Positions 54,803 to 64,000 of a DNA stretch of 64,000 bases are shown piece after piece. The notes beneath the pieces were generated by a model. It searched no databases. It worked only from the letters and a program-made list of their open reading frames with translations, and was not told where the DNA came from. The stretch covers positions 62,001 through 126,000 of the forward strand of contig NZ_JAHSTV010000009.1 in the NCBI RefSeq assembly GCF_019145235.1. The letters run 5' to 3'. Position 1 is the stretch's first letter. The number at the start of each line of letters is the position of its first letter. This DNA is from Pseudomonas farris (GTDB lineage: Bacteria; Pseudomonadota; Gammaproteobacteria; Pseudomonadales; Pseudomonadaceae). The translations under genes and the position numbers were made by a program.

Positions 54803-55798
54803 TCAGTCCTGATGAATTCGCTGCTTGAAGGTCCGCGCGATGGCCTGCACGCCGGGTTGGTAATCGGCCTGTTCAATGGCTGCCAACGCTAGTTGCAGCG
54901 CCTTGTCGGCGATCAGCTGATGCTGCTGGGACATGGCGTTGACCGGCAGTGGCAGGAAGTCCAGCAACTGCGTATCACCGAAAGTGCCCAGACGTAGCGG
55001 GCGGGACTTCAGAGGGAAGTCGTGCAAGGCATCGAACACGCCCTGAAGCAACACGTAGGAGGTGGTCACCAGCGCATCCGGCAAATGACCCAGGCGCTGA
55101 AGCAATTCTTCCATCAATTGTTTACCGCACTCACGACTGAACGACTCGCCGTGTTCGATCAGCGCCTCGCCTTTGAAACCGTTCAGCGCTTCCTTGAACC
55201 CTGCCGCCCGTTCCTGGCTGATACTCAATTCGGGACGGGCACCGATCAGCGCGATCTGCTTGGGCAATGGGTTCAGCAGGCTGCGGGTAAGCTGCAGACT
55301 GGCTTCGCGGTCGTCACTGATCACCGAGCAAAAGTGCTCAGGCTCCATCACCCGGTCGATGGCGATGATCGGAATGCCTTTGGCCTGCAATTGCCGATAA
55401 CTGTCGTCGCCGGCCGGCAGGCAACTGGCGACGATCAGCGCATCGCAGCGGCGGGCGCGGAACAGTTGCAGCAATTGCCGTTCGCTGTCCGGCGCATCGT
55501 CGGAGCTGGCGATCAGCAGTTGATAGCCGCGAGCCCGGGCGCCTTGTTCCAGCAGTTTGGCGATTCGCGCGTAACTGGGGTTTTCCAGGTCCGGCAGAAT
55601 GAAGCCCAGAGTGCGGGTGTGCCGACTGCGCAACCCGGCGGCCTGAGGGTTGGGTGTGAAGCCATGTTGTTCGACCACCGCCCGCACGCGTTCGACGGTG
55701 GCGCTGCTGATGCGTTGCTGTTCAGCCTTGCCGTTGATGACATAACTGGCGGTAGTCACGGAGACGCCGGCCAACTGTGCAATATCACTGAGTTTCAA
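54803..55798 (-). CDS. cra: catabolite repressor/activator Cra (FruR)
   Basis: LacI-family regulator of 331 residues: N-terminal helix-turn-helix and hinge (MKLSDIAQLAGVSVTTASYVINGKAEQQRIS) and a periplasmic-binding-protein-like effector domain. In Pseudomonas putida the orthologue represses fruBKA and responds to fructose-1-phosphate. It is divergent from fruB, with a matching operator between, so local control of the fru operon is well supported. Confidence 0.95.
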   Translation of the reverse strand: MKLSDIAQLAGVSVTTASYVINGKAEQQRISSATVERVRAVVEQHGFTPNPQAAGLRSRHTRTLGFILPDLENPSYARIAKLLEQGARARGYQLLIASSDDAPDSERQLLQLFRARRCDALIVASCLPAGDDSYRQLQAKGIPIIAIDRVMEPEHFCSVISDDREASLQLTRSLLNPLPKQIALIGARPELSISQERAAGFKEALNGFKGEALIEHGESFSRECGKQLMEELLQRLGHLPDALVTTSYVLLQGVFDALHDFPLKSRPLRLGTFGDTQLLDFLPLPVNAMSQQHQLIADKALQLALAAIEQADYQPGVQAIARTFKQRIHQD

Positions 55799-55941
55799 CC
55801 CGGGTTTTCCTTATTTGTTCGAGCTTGCCCGACATTTTCGCCAATCCTACCCGATTCGGGCAGGCGACCATTGTCGCAGCAGATCCGACAATTGGACTTC
55901 AAGGATGAGACATTATCGAGTAACGTGCCTAACATTCTAGA

Positions 55942-55953
55942 TTAAACGTTTCA
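55942..55953. promoter_or_regulatory. Cra/FruR operator of fruBKA
   Basis: TTAAACGTTTCA is identical to the Cra operator as I recall it from P. putida. It lies 147 bp upstream of fruB and 144 bp upstream of cra, in a 301-bp intergenic region with no gene, so it could control both directions. Confidence 0.88.
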
Positions 55954-56099
55954 GCAGGCGTATTTTCTACGTTAAAGGTCGCTTTGGTCGGTTCTGCCGC
56001 GAAACCGCCAAAACTGCCCCTGAAAAGGCGCTCCCAAGGGCCTAAGCTGAATCAATCAAAACAATACCTGGCGTCACACGGCGCCAAAAAGGAGAAAGC

Positions 56100-58961
56100 A
56101 TGCTCGAGCTCACCATAGAGCAGATATCCATGGGCCAGTCGGCTGTGGATAAAGCCACCGCCCTGCAATTACTCGCTGACCGACTTGTGACCGATGGCCT
56201 GGTGGCGGATGGTTACCTTGCGGGTTTGCAGGCCCGGGAAGTCCAGGGCTCGACCTTTCTCGGCCAAGGTATTGCCATCCCACACGGCACCCCGGAAACC
56301 CGTGATCAGGTGTTCGCCACCGGTGTGCGGCTGATGCAGTTTCCTGACGGCGTGGACTGGGGCGACGGCCAGATCGTTTATCTGGCGATTGGTATCGCTG
56401 CCAAATCCGATGAACACCTGCGCCTGCTGCAACTGCTGACCCGCGCCCTCGGTGAAACCGATCTGGGCCAGGCCCTGCGCCGCGCCAGTTCCGCCGAAGC
56501 CTTGTTGAAACTGCTGCAAGGCGCACCGCAAGAATTGGCGCTGGACGCACAGATGATCGGCCTTGGTGTTTCCGCCGATGACTTCGAAGAACTGGTCTGG
56601 CGCGGTGCCCGCTTGCTGCGTCAGGCCGATTGCGTGAGCAACGGTTTTGCCGGCGTCTTGCAGCAGGTCGACGCGCTGCCGCTGGGCGATGGCCTGTGGT
56701 GGCTGCACAGCGAACAAACGGTGAAGCGTCCGGGCCTGGCGTTCGTTACCCCGGACAAACCCATGCGCTACCTCGGCCAGCCGTTGAGCGGGCTGTTCTG
56801 CCTGGCCAGCCTCGGTGAAGCCCATCAGGCATTGCTCGAACGTCTTTGCGCGCTGCTGATCGAAGGCCGTGGTCATGAGCTGGGCCGTGCCACCAGCAGC
56901 CGCGCGGTTCTGGAAGTCCTCGGCGGTGAGGTGCCGGCGGATTGGCCGAGCGCACGCATTGCCCTGGCCAACGCCCACGGTTTGCATGCGCGCCCGGCGA
57001 AGATTCTCGCGCAACTGGCGAAAAGTTTTGAAGGCGAAATCCGCGTGCGCATCGTCGATGGTCACGACAGCGCGGTGTCGGTGAAGAGTTTGAGCAAACT
57101 GCTCAGCCTTGGCGCCCGTCGCGGTCAGGTGCTGGAATTCATCGCCGAACCGACCATCGCCGCCGATGCCTTGCCGGCCTTGCTGGCGGCCATCGAAGAA
57201 GGCCTCGGTGAAGAAGTCGAGCCGCTGCCGGCAGTGAGCCAACATCGCGAAGTGATCGCCGATGTCGCCGAAGTGCTGCTTGCACCGGCCTCCGGCAGTC
57301 TGATTCAGGCGATTGCTGCTGCCCCGGGGATCGCTATCGGCCCGGCGCATATTCAAGTGCTGCAAGTCATCGAGTACCCGCTGCGCGGTGAGTCCGCCGC
57401 CATCGAGCGCGAACGTCTCAAGCAAGCGCTGACGGATGTGCGTCGCGACATCGAAGGCCTGATCGAGCGCAGCAAGTCCAAGGCGATTCGCGAGATTTTC
57501 ATCACCCACCAGGAAATGCTCGACGACCCTGAACTGACTGACGAAGTCGACACCCGTCTCAAGCAAGGCGAAAGCGCCGAAGCAGCGTGGATGGCGGTAA
57601 TTGAAGCCGCCGCCAAACAACAGGAATCGCTTCAGGACGCCTTGCTCGCCGAACGTGCCGCCGACTTGCGCGACATTGGCCGACGGGTGCTGGCGCAATT
57701 GAGTGGCGTCGAAACCCCGGCCGAACCAGAGCAGCCGTACATTCTGGTGATGGACGAAGTCGGCCCGTCCGACGTGGCACGTCTTGATCCGGCACGCGTG
57801 GCGGGCATCCTCACCGCTCGTGGTGGCGCCACGGCCCACAGCGCCATCGTCGCGCGTGCCCTCGGTATTCCGGCGCTGGTGGGCGCCGGTGCCGCGGTGT
57901 TGCTGTTGAAACCGGGCACGCCGCTATTGATCGATGGTCAACGTGGTCGCCTGCACGTGGACGCCGATGCCGCGACCTTGCAGCGCGCCACCGAAGAACG
58001 CGACACCCGCGAACTGCGCTTGAAAGCCGCCGCTGAACAACGCCATCAACCGGCGCTGACCACGGACGGCCACGCGGTGGAAGTGTTCGCCAATATCGGT
58101 GAAAGCGCCGGCGTCACCAGTGCGGTGGAGCAGGGCGCCGAAGGCATTGGCCTGCTGCGCACCGAACTGATTTTCATGGCCCACTCGCAAGCGCCAGACG
58201 AGGCGACTCAGGAAGTCGAATACCGGCGCGTGCTCGATGGCCTGGCCGGTCGACCGCTGGTCGTGCGCACCCTGGACGTCGGTGGTGACAAACCGCTGCC
58301 GTACTGGCCGATCGCGAAAGAAGAAAACCCGTTCCTCGGCGTGCGTGGCATTCGCCTGACCCTGCAACGTCCGCAGGTCATGGAAGCGCAGTTGCGCGCC
58401 TTGCTGCGTGCGGCTGACAGCCGTCCATTGCGAATCATGTTCCCGATGGTCGGCAGCGTCGATGAGTGGCGCCAGGCGCGGGACATGACCGAACGCCTGC
58501 GTCTGGAAATCCCGGTTGCGGACCTGCAACTGGGGATCATGATCGAAGTGCCGTCGGCCGCTTTGCTGGCGCCGGTGCTGGCCAAGGAAGTGGATTTCTT
58601 CAGCGTCGGCACCAACGACCTGACGCAATACACCTTGGCCATCGACCGTGGTCATCCGACCTTATCGGCCCAGGCTGACGGCTTGCATCCGGCAGTGCTG
58701 CAACTGATCGACATCACCGTGCGTGCGGCTCATGCTCATGGCAAGTGGGTCGGCGTGTGCGGTGAGCTGGCGGCCGATCCGCTGGCGGTGCCGGTGCTGG
58801 TGGGCCTGGGGGTGGATGAGTTGAGCGTGTCGGGCCGCAGCATTGCCGAGGTCAAGGCACGCATTCGTGAACTCAGCCTGACCCAGACTCAAACCCTTGC
58901 CCAACAGGCCTTGGCCGTGGGCAGCGCGAACGAAGTTCGTGCATTAGTGGAGGCCCTGTAA
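56100..58961 (+). CDS. fruB: fructose PTS multiphosphoryl transfer protein (EIIA-HPr-EI)
   Basis: Carries phosphate from phosphoenolpyruvate to the fructose permease. 953 residues: EIIA-Fru (1-about 145) with H62 in IAIPHGTPE; a linker region; HPr (about 280-370) with H296 in HGLHARPA; EI (about 400-953) with H580 in GGATAHSAIVAR and the PEP-site motif VCGELAADPLAVPVLVGLGV. AAAGGAGAAAGC precedes the ATG. The last base of its TAA is the first of the fruK ATG. Confidence 0.96.
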   Translation: MLELTIEQISMGQSAVDKATALQLLADRLVTDGLVADGYLAGLQAREVQGSTFLGQGIAIPHGTPETRDQVFATGVRLMQFPDGVDWGDGQIVYLAIGIAAKSDEHLRLLQLLTRALGETDLGQALRRASSAEALLKLLQGAPQELALDAQMIGLGVSADDFEELVWRGARLLRQADCVSNGFAGVLQQVDALPLGDGLWWLHSEQTVKRPGLAFVTPDKPMRYLGQPLSGLFCLASLGEAHQALLERLCALLIEGRGHELGRATSSRAVLEVLGGEVPADWPSARIALANAHGLHARPAKILAQLAKSFEGEIRVRIVDGHDSAVSVKSLSKLLSLGARRGQVLEFIAEPTIAADALPALLAAIEEGLGEEVEPLPAVSQHREVIADVAEVLLAPASGSLIQAIAAAPGIAIGPAHIQVLQVIEYPLRGESAAIERERLKQALTDVRRDIEGLIERSKSKAIREIFITHQEMLDDPELTDEVDTRLKQGESAEAAWMAVIEAAAKQQESLQDALLAERAADLRDIGRRVLAQLSGVETPAEPEQPYILVMDEVGPSDVARLDPARVAGILTARGGATAHSAIVARALGIPALVGAGAAVLLLKPGTPLLIDGQRGRLHVDADAATLQRATEERDTRELRLKAAAEQRHQPALTTDGHAVEVFANIGESAGVTSAVEQGAEGIGLLRTELIFMAHSQAPDEATQEVEYRRVLDGLAGRPLVVRTLDVGGDKPLPYWPIAKEENPFLGVRGIRLTLQRPQVMEAQLRALLRAADSRPLRIMFPMVGSVDEWRQARDMTERLRLEIPVADLQLGIMIEVPSAALLAPVLAKEVDFFSVGTNDLTQYTLAIDRGHPTLSAQADGLHPAVLQLIDITVRAAHAHGKWVGVCGELAADPLAVPVLVGLGVDELSVSGRSIAEVKARIRELSLTQTQTLAQQALAVGSANEVRALVEAL

Positions 58962-59902
58962 TGGCCAAGATCTTAACCCTGACCCTTAACCCGGCGCTGG
59001 ACCTCACCGTCCAATTGCCGCTACTTACCCCCGGTCAGGTCAATCGCAGCGACGAAATGCACACCCACGCCGCCGGCAAAGGCGTGAACGTGGCGCAGGT
59101 GCTGGCCGACCTCGGGCATCAGCTGACCGTCAGCGGTTTTCTCGGGGAAGACAATCTTCAGGCGTTCGAAACCCTGTTTGCCAAACGCGGTTTTACCGAC
59201 GCGTTTGTCCGTGTCCCCGGCGAGACCCGCAGCAACATCAAACTGGCAGAAAGCGATGGGCGCATCACCGACATCAACGGCCCGGGGCCGAGGGTCAGTG
59301 AAGCGGCGCAGCAGGCCTTGCTCGATCGACTCGATCAGATTGCTCCTGGGCATGACGCGGTCGTCGTGGCCGGTAGTTTGCCCCGTGGCGTGAATCCTCA
59401 GTGGTTGCGGGAGTTGATCCAGCGCTTGAAAAAACGCGGTTTGAAAGTGGCGCTCGACACCAGCGGTGAAGCCTTGCGCGCAGGTCTGGCGGCCGGTCCA
59501 TGGCTGATCAAACCCAACACCGAAGAATTGGCTGAAGCGCTGGGTTGCGAGGTGGTTTCCGTGGGCGCCCAAGCCGAGGCGGCGAGCCGCTTGCATGCGC
59601 ATGGCATCGAACACGTGGTGATTTCCGACGGTGCCGACGGGGTGAACTGGTTCAGTGTCGGCTCGGCCATGCACGCCACGCCACCCAAGGTCAGCGTGGT
59701 CAGCACTGTCGGCGCGGGGGATTCGTTGCTGGCGGGCATGCTGCACGGTTTGCTCAGTGCCGATACGCCCGAGCAAACCTTGCGCACCGCCACCGCAATT
59801 GCCGCCATGGCCGTTACCCAGATCGGTTTTGGTATCGGCGACACCGCGCAACTGGCGCACCTCGAACAGGGCGTGCGCCTGCGCGCCCTGACAGAACAAT
59901 AA
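58961..59902 (+). CDS. fruK: 1-phosphofructokinase
   Basis: Phosphorylates fructose-1-phosphate to fructose-1,6-bisphosphate, and so also removes the Cra effector. 313 residues, PfkB family: N-terminal TLTLNPALDLTVQL, HAAGKGVNVAQVLADLG, and the C-terminal signature VSTVGAGDSLLAGMLHG with catalytic D254. It overlaps fruB by one base. Confidence 0.97.
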   Translation: MAKILTLTLNPALDLTVQLPLLTPGQVNRSDEMHTHAAGKGVNVAQVLADLGHQLTVSGFLGEDNLQAFETLFAKRGFTDAFVRVPGETRSNIKLAESDGRITDINGPGPRVSEAAQQALLDRLDQIAPGHDAVVVAGSLPRGVNPQWLRELIQRLKKRGLKVALDTSGEALRAGLAAGPWLIKPNTEELAEALGCEVVSVGAQAEAASRLHAHGIEHVVISDGADGVNWFSVGSAMHATPPKVSVVSTVGAGDSLLAGMLHGLLSADTPEQTLRTATAIAAMAVTQIGFGIGDTAQLAHLEQGVRLRALTEQ

Positions 59903-59913
59903 GAGGGTTTGCA

Positions 59914-61653
59914 ATGAAGTTAGCCATTGTTACGGCCTGCCCGAACGGCATGGTCACCAGTGTGCTGTGCGCTCGTCTGCTCGATGCAGCGGCCCAGCGT
60001 CAGGGCTGGAGCACCAGTGTCGAAGTCGTTGATGCGGCCCATCCGGAACGTCAACTGTCGGCTGCGACCATCGAGGCCGCTGAGTGGGTGTTGCTGGTCA
60101 CCAGCGCGCCGGTGGATATGTCACGGTTCGTCGGCAAACGCGTATTCCAGAGCACCCCGGCCCAGGCCCTGCAAGATGTTGAAGCGGTGCTGCGTCGCGG
60201 GGTGGAGGAGGCCGAGGTTTACGTCGCGCCCGAAGCCGCCGCCGAGCCGGCTGCCGTGGTTAAAAATGCGCCACGCCTGGTGGCTGTCACCGCGTGCCCG
60301 ACCGGCGTCGCCCACACCTTCATGGCCGCCGAAGCCTTGCAGCAAGCGGCCAAACGTCTGGGCTACGACTTGCAAGTGGAAACCCAAGGCTCGGTCGGCG
60401 CGCGTAATCCACTCAGCGCAGAGGCGATTGCCGATGCCGACGTGGTGCTGTTGGCGGCAGACATCGACGTTGCCACCGAGCGGTTCGCCGGCAAGAAAAT
60501 CTATCGCTGTGGCACCGGCATTGCGCTGAAACAAGCCGAAGCGACGCTGAACAAAGCCCTGGCCGAAGGCAAACAGGAAAGCGCTTCGACCGGCGCCAAA
60601 GGCCCGGCCAAGCAAGAAAAGACCGGCATCTACAAACACCTGCTGACCGGTGTGTCGTACATGTTGCCGATGGTGGTGGCGGGCGGACTGATGATCGCCT
60701 TGTCCTTCGTGTTCGGTATCACCGCGTTCAAGGAGGAAGGCACGCTGGCGGCTGCGCTGATGCAAATCGGCGGCGACACCGCGTTCAAACTGATGGTGCC
60801 GCTGCTGGCGGGCTACATCGCTTACTCGATCGCCGACCGCCCGGGCCTGGCGCCAGGGATGATCGGTGGTTTGCTGGCGAGCACCCTGGGCGCCGGTTTC
60901 ATCGGCGGGATCATAGCCGGCTTCATCGCCGGCTATGCGGCCCAGGCGATCAATCGCTATGCGCGTTTGCCGCAGAGCCTTGAGGCGCTGAAACCGATCC
61001 TGATCATCCCGTTGCTGGCGAGTCTGTTCACCGGTCTGGTGATGATCTACGTGGTCGGCAAACCGGTGGCCGGAATGCTCGCGGGGCTCACGCACTTCCT
61101 CGACAGCATGGGCACCACCAACGCCATCCTGCTCGGTGTGCTGCTGGGCGGCATGATGTGCGTCGACCTCGGCGGGCCGATCAACAAAGCGGCTTACGCG
61201 TTCTCGGTGGGGCTGCTGGCGTCGCAGAGTTATGCACCGATGGCCGCGACCATGGCCGCCGGCATGGTGCCGCCGATAGGCCTTGGCATCGCCACGTTCA
61301 TTGCCCGGCGCAAGTTCGCCCAGAGTGAGCGCGAGGCCGGTAAAGCGGCGCTGGTGTTGGGGTTGTGCTTTATCTCCGAGGGGGCGATTCCGTTTGCGGC
61401 GAAAGACCCTTTGCGGGTGATTCCGGCGAGCATCGCCGGCGGTGCGCTGACCGGCGCGTTGTCGATGTACTTCGGCTGCAAACTCATGGCACCGCACGGT
61501 GGGTTGTTCGTGATGCTGATTCCGAATGCGATCAACCATGCGCTGTTGTATCTGCTGGCGATCGTGGCCGGGAGTCTGCTGACGGCGGTGACGTATTCGG
61601 TGCTCAAACGGCCTGAGACGGTGGAGTTGGCAGTAGAGCCAGTCAGCGCCTGA
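59914..61653 (+). CDS. fruA: fructose PTS permease EIIBC
   Basis: Membrane permease that imports fructose as fructose-1-phosphate. 579 residues: a duplicated EIIB region, first copy with C9 in TACPNGMVTSVL (degenerate, probably not phosphorylated), second with phosphocysteine C128 in TACPTGVAHTFMAAEAL, then the EIIC domain (about 225-570, GVSYMLPMVVAGGLMIAL) with eight or more spans. The start at 59914 (MKLAIVTACPNG) has AAGAGGG upstream; a longer frame into fruK is a shadow. Confidence 0.96.
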   Translation: MKLAIVTACPNGMVTSVLCARLLDAAAQRQGWSTSVEVVDAAHPERQLSAATIEAAEWVLLVTSAPVDMSRFVGKRVFQSTPAQALQDVEAVLRRGVEEAEVYVAPEAAAEPAAVVKNAPRLVAVTACPTGVAHTFMAAEALQQAAKRLGYDLQVETQGSVGARNPLSAEAIADADVVLLAADIDVATERFAGKKIYRCGTGIALKQAEATLNKALAEGKQESASTGAKGPAKQEKTGIYKHLLTGVSYMLPMVVAGGLMIALSFVFGITAFKEEGTLAAALMQIGGDTAFKLMVPLLAGYIAYSIADRPGLAPGMIGGLLASTLGAGFIGGIIAGFIAGYAAQAINRYARLPQSLEALKPILIIPLLASLFTGLVMIYVVGKPVAGMLAGLTHFLDSMGTTNAILLGVLLGGMMCVDLGGPINKAAYAFSVGLLASQSYAPMAATMAAGMVPPIGLGIATFIARRKFAQSEREAGKAALVLGLCFISEGAIPFAAKDPLRVIPASIAGGALTGALSMYFGCKLMAPHGGLFVMLIPNAINHALLYLLAIVAGSLLTAVTYSVLKRPETVELAVEPVSA

Positions 61654-61664
61654 CCCCAATCCCT

Positions 61665-61754
61665 TGTGGGAGCGGGCTTGCTCGCGAAAGCGGTCTGACA
61701 GCCAGCATTAATGTTGAATGTTAAACCGTCTTCGCGAGCAAGCCCGCTCCCACA
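61665..61754. repeat. REPIN 3
   Basis: TGTGGGAGCGGGCTTGCTCG from 61665, inverse copy ending at 61754, about 40 bp apart. The spacer (GCGGTCTGACAGCCA, then TGTTGAATGTTAAA) nearly matches that of REPIN 4. Confidence 0.92.
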
Positions 61755-61828
61755 GGGATCGGCAGACTTTTGTGTCATGCCGCAGTCATACAGCCATGCT
61801 TAAGTTTTCCTTTTTCAGGGAGAACACC

Positions 61829-63370
61829 ATGAGCGAATTCGACCTCAGCCGTCGTCGTGTCATGCAGGCCGTTGGCGCTGGGCTGTTGATGCCTGGCCTG
61901 GCGCCGGCGGTGATTGCTTCGGTCAAGGATCGGCCGCAACTCACCGATGGCGTGCAGTCCGGCGATTTGCTGGGCGACCGGGCGATGATCTGGAGTCGTA
62001 GCGACCGTGCGGCGCGGATGGTGGTGGAATGGGACACCCGCAGCCTGTTCAGTAACCCTCGTCGATTCGTCTCGCCCTTGGCCGATGCCCGCACCGACTT
62101 CACTGCCCGGGTCGAACTCACTGGCCTGCCCGCCGATCAGGCAATTTTCTATCGCGTGACTTTCGAAGACGCCCAGAGCGGTGTCGCTAGTGAGCCCTGG
62201 TTCGGCCATCTGCGCAGTGTGCCTACCGCCCGGCGAGATATTCGGTTCGTCTGGAGTGGCGACACGGTCGGCCAAGGCTTCGGCATCAACCCGGACATCG
62301 GCGGCATGCGCATCTACGAAGCCATGCGTCTGCGCCTGCCGGACTTTTTTATCCACAGCGGCGACACCATCTACGCCGACGGTCCCGTACCTGCGCAGCT
62401 CACAACAGAGAGCGGCCGGGTGTGGCGCAACCTCACCAGCGAAGCCAAGAGCAAAGTCGCCGAAACCCTCGACGACTATCGCGGCAATTACCGCTACAAC
62501 CTGATGGACGAGAACATCCGCCGCTTCAACGCCGAGGTCCCACAGATCTGGCAGTGGGACGACCACGAAGTGGTGAACAACTGGTCGCCGGGCAAGCAGC
62601 TGGATGAGCGCTACAAGAGCAAAGATATCCACAGCCTGGTGGGTCGTGCGCGCCAGGCCTGGCTGGAATATGCGCCGATGCGCTTGCAGAGTGCCGATGA
62701 TGGCGAGCGGATTTATCGCAAGCTGAGTTATGGGCCGATGCTGGATGTGTTCGTGCTCGACATGCGCAGTTATCGCGAAGCCAATGACGACAACCTGGGT
62801 GCCGCCAAACCGTTCCTTGGTCGCGAACAATTGGACTGGCTCAAGCGTGAATTGAAAGGCTCCCAGGCCCAATGGAAAGTCATTGCCGCCGACATGCCCA
62901 TCGGCCTCGGCGTCCCCGACGGTGAAGTCCGCCCTGGTGTGGCGCGGTGGGAAGCGGTGGCCAATGGTGACCCTGGCCCGGCTCAGGGTCGTGAAGTGGA
63001 AATCGCTGAATTGCTCGGTTTTCTGCGGGCGCAGCAGGTGCGCAATTTCGTATTCCTCACGGCGGATGTGCATTACTGCGCGGCGCACCATTACCATCCG
63101 GACCGCGCGGCGTTCCAGGACTTCGAACCGTTCTGGGAGTTTGTCGCCGGGCCGCTGAATGCGGGGAGCTTCGGGCCGAATGCGCTGGATAAAACCTTCG
63201 GCCCCGAAGTGGTGTTCGAGAAAGCACCACCGGCGCAGAACACCTCGCCGTTTGCCGGGTTTCAGTTTTTTGGCGAGGTGAATATCGACGGGCAGACGGG
63301 GGAGATGAGTGTGGTGTTGCGGGATCTGGATGGGGTGGGGGTGTTTGAGCGCAAGTTGGCGCCGGTGTGA
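61829..63370 (+). CDS. phoD: PhoD-family alkaline phosphatase/phosphodiesterase (Tat-exported)
   Basis: Periplasmic or secreted metallophosphoesterase of 513 residues. The N-terminus SRRRVMQAVGAGLLMPGLAPAV is a twin-arginine signal. A PhoD N-terminal beta domain follows (about 40-135, QLTDGVQSGDLLGDRAMIWSR), then the metallophosphatase core with FIHSGDTIYADGP, WDDHEVVNNW and FLTADVHYC. The start at 61829 has CAGGGAGAA; an ATG at 61796 would add 11 residues. No Pho box was recognised upstream, where a REPIN lies, so phosphate control is unproven. Confidence 0.9.
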   Translation: MSEFDLSRRRVMQAVGAGLLMPGLAPAVIASVKDRPQLTDGVQSGDLLGDRAMIWSRSDRAARMVVEWDTRSLFSNPRRFVSPLADARTDFTARVELTGLPADQAIFYRVTFEDAQSGVASEPWFGHLRSVPTARRDIRFVWSGDTVGQGFGINPDIGGMRIYEAMRLRLPDFFIHSGDTIYADGPVPAQLTTESGRVWRNLTSEAKSKVAETLDDYRGNYRYNLMDENIRRFNAEVPQIWQWDDHEVVNNWSPGKQLDERYKSKDIHSLVGRARQAWLEYAPMRLQSADDGERIYRKLSYGPMLDVFVLDMRSYREANDDNLGAAKPFLGREQLDWLKRELKGSQAQWKVIAADMPIGLGVPDGEVRPGVARWEAVANGDPGPAQGREVEIAELLGFLRAQQVRNFVFLTADVHYCAAHHYHPDRAAFQDFEPFWEFVAGPLNAGSFGPNALDKTFGPEVVFEKAPPAQNTSPFAGFQFFGEVNIDGQTGEMSVVLRDLDGVGVFERKLAPV

Positions 63371-63396
63371 GAAGAAGTAAGCCGACACTCGATCAA

Positions 63397-63486
63397 TGTG
63401 GGAGCGGGCTTGCTCGCGAAGGCGGTCTGACAGCCAACATCTTTGTTGAATGTTAAATAGCTTTCGCGAGCAAGCCCGCTCCCACA
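63397..63486. repeat. REPIN 4
   Basis: TGTGGGAGCGGGCTTGCTCG from 63397, inverse copy ending at 63486, between the convergent phoD and reductase genes. Confidence 0.92.
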
Positions 63487-63501
63487 TTTAATGGTTTGGT
63501 G

Positions 63502-64000
63502 TCAGTAAACGTCGCGGCGGTAGCGGCCTTGTTCGATCAGGCGGTCGACCTCTTCAATGCCCAGCAATTCGTTGAGCGCGTGATCCACCCCTGAAGCCAT
63601 CCCCTGCAAACTGCCGCAGATGTAAATAACGGCGCCGTCGGCCAGCCATTTTTTCAACTCGTCAGCAGACTCGCGCAGGCGATCCTGCACATAGATCTTC
63701 TCGGCCTGATCTCGGGAGAACGCCAGATCCAGCCGTGCCAGATCACCGTTGATCAACCATTCCTCAAGCTCTGCGCGGCACAGGTAGTCATGCTCGCGAT
63801 TACGCTCGCCGAACAGCAGCCAGTGACGCTGCTGCCCGTCGGCAATCCGTGCCTTGAGCAAACTGCGCAGCCCGGCCAATCCTGTGCCGTTGCCCAGCAG
63901 GATCATCGGCACCGGTTCGTTCGGTAGATGGAAGCCACTGTTGCGTCGTACTCGCAGGCTGATGCTGCTACCCACGGGAGCATGTTCGGTCAACCAGCCG
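63502..64000 (-). CDS. flavoprotein reductase, C-terminal NAD(P)H-binding part (gene continues beyond right edge)
   Basis: The last 166 codons of a ferredoxin-NADP reductase-like module resembling CysJ/cytochrome P450 reductase: VPMILLGNGTGLAGLRSLL (pyrophosphate loop), HWLLFGERNREHDYLC, KIYVQDRLRES and YICGSLQGMASGVDHAL, ending in RYRRDVY with an aromatic last residue as in this superfamily. The frame stays open to the window edge, so the FAD and any FMN or PepSY membrane domains lie outside. In pseudomonads such modules occur in sulfite-reductase-alpha-like PepSY proteins tied to iron uptake; this cannot be decided here. Confidence 0.85.
   Translation of the reverse strand, partial: GWLTEHAPVGSSISLRVRRNSGFHLPNEPVPMILLGNGTGLAGLRSLLKARIADGQQRHWLLFGERNREHDYLCRAELEEWLINGDLARLDLAFSRDQAEKIYVQDRLRESADELKKWLADGAVIYICGSLQGMASGVDHALNELLGIEEVDRLIEQGRYRRDVY

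Noticed and set aside
53913..63486. Repeated GTGGGAGCGGGCTTGCTCGC units considered as a CRISPR array
   Set aside because: Copies occur as isolated inverted pairs kilobases apart, not as regularly spaced direct repeats with unique spacers, and no cas genes are present.
61775..63487. 570-codon minus-strand frame opposite phoD
   Set aside because: Shadow frame that begins and ends in REPIN sequence.

Overview
The window is chromosomal DNA of a Pseudomonas, most likely of the P. fluorescens group. The evidence is the gene order (smpB / ratA-rnfH / bamE-fur-recN / grpE-dnaK-dnaJ-dapB-carAB-greA / rlmE-ftsH-folP-glmM-tpiA-secG / tRNA-fMet-rimP-nusA-infB-rbfA-truB-rpsO-pnp), the GC-rich codon use, and inverted pairs of the GTGGGAGCGGGCTTGCTCGCGA repeat that pseudomonad genomes carry in many copies. 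I had no database access; names rest on recognisable motifs, length and context.

Layout. 1-3071 is one end of an integrated element: the start of a DUF3987 gene running off the left edge, a 1-kb leader-like stretch, a P4-type tyrosine integrase and arm-site-like repeats. They abut the 3' end of ssrA (tmRNA), the presumed attachment site. 3500-4530 holds two paralogous secreted mini-proteins with near-identical ECF-sigma-like promoters. 4540-13166 is a lactate utilisation locus (lldR, lldP, lutA-lutB-lutC-dld) with a clear LldR-type operator and a Crc/Hfq-type motif. 13199-18942 has smpB, a sodium-dependent transporter, ratA-rnfH, bamE, fur and recN with an SOS box.

19063-29925 carries the chaperone genes grpE-dnaK-dnaJ behind a textbook sigma-32 promoter, then dapB, carA-carB with an attenuator-like leader, greA, a small membrane protein and yhbY. 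30027-36193 has rlmE, ftsH, folP, glmM, tpiA and secG. 36216-45394 is the translation/transcription cluster with tRNA-Leu, tRNA-fMet, rimP, nusA, infB, rbfA, truB, rpsO and pnp, followed by tRNA-Thr.

45558-53894 is more accessory: a secreted coiled-coil protein, a small hypothetical protein, nadC, a DUF1631 protein, ampD-ampE and a chemoreceptor behind a FliA promoter. 54023-61653 has tatD, the fructose repressor cra and the fruB-fruK-fruA phosphotransferase operon with a Cra operator. 61829-64000 has a Tat-exported PhoD-family phosphatase and the C-terminal part of a flavoprotein reductase.

How the parts work together: ssrA RNA and SmpB form the trans-translation system, and FtsH is one of the proteases that in E. 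coli degrades tagged proteins. LldR, LldP, LutABC and Dld form a complete uptake-and-oxidation route for D- and L-lactate. Cra and FruBKA form a self-contained fructose uptake module making fructose-1,6-bisphosphate. No CRISPR array, rRNA operon, insertion-sequence transposase or obvious defence system is present. The best candidates for something undescribed are the ECF-linked secreted pair, the leader of the ssrA element, and the hairpin that abuts the start codon of the DUF4149 gene.
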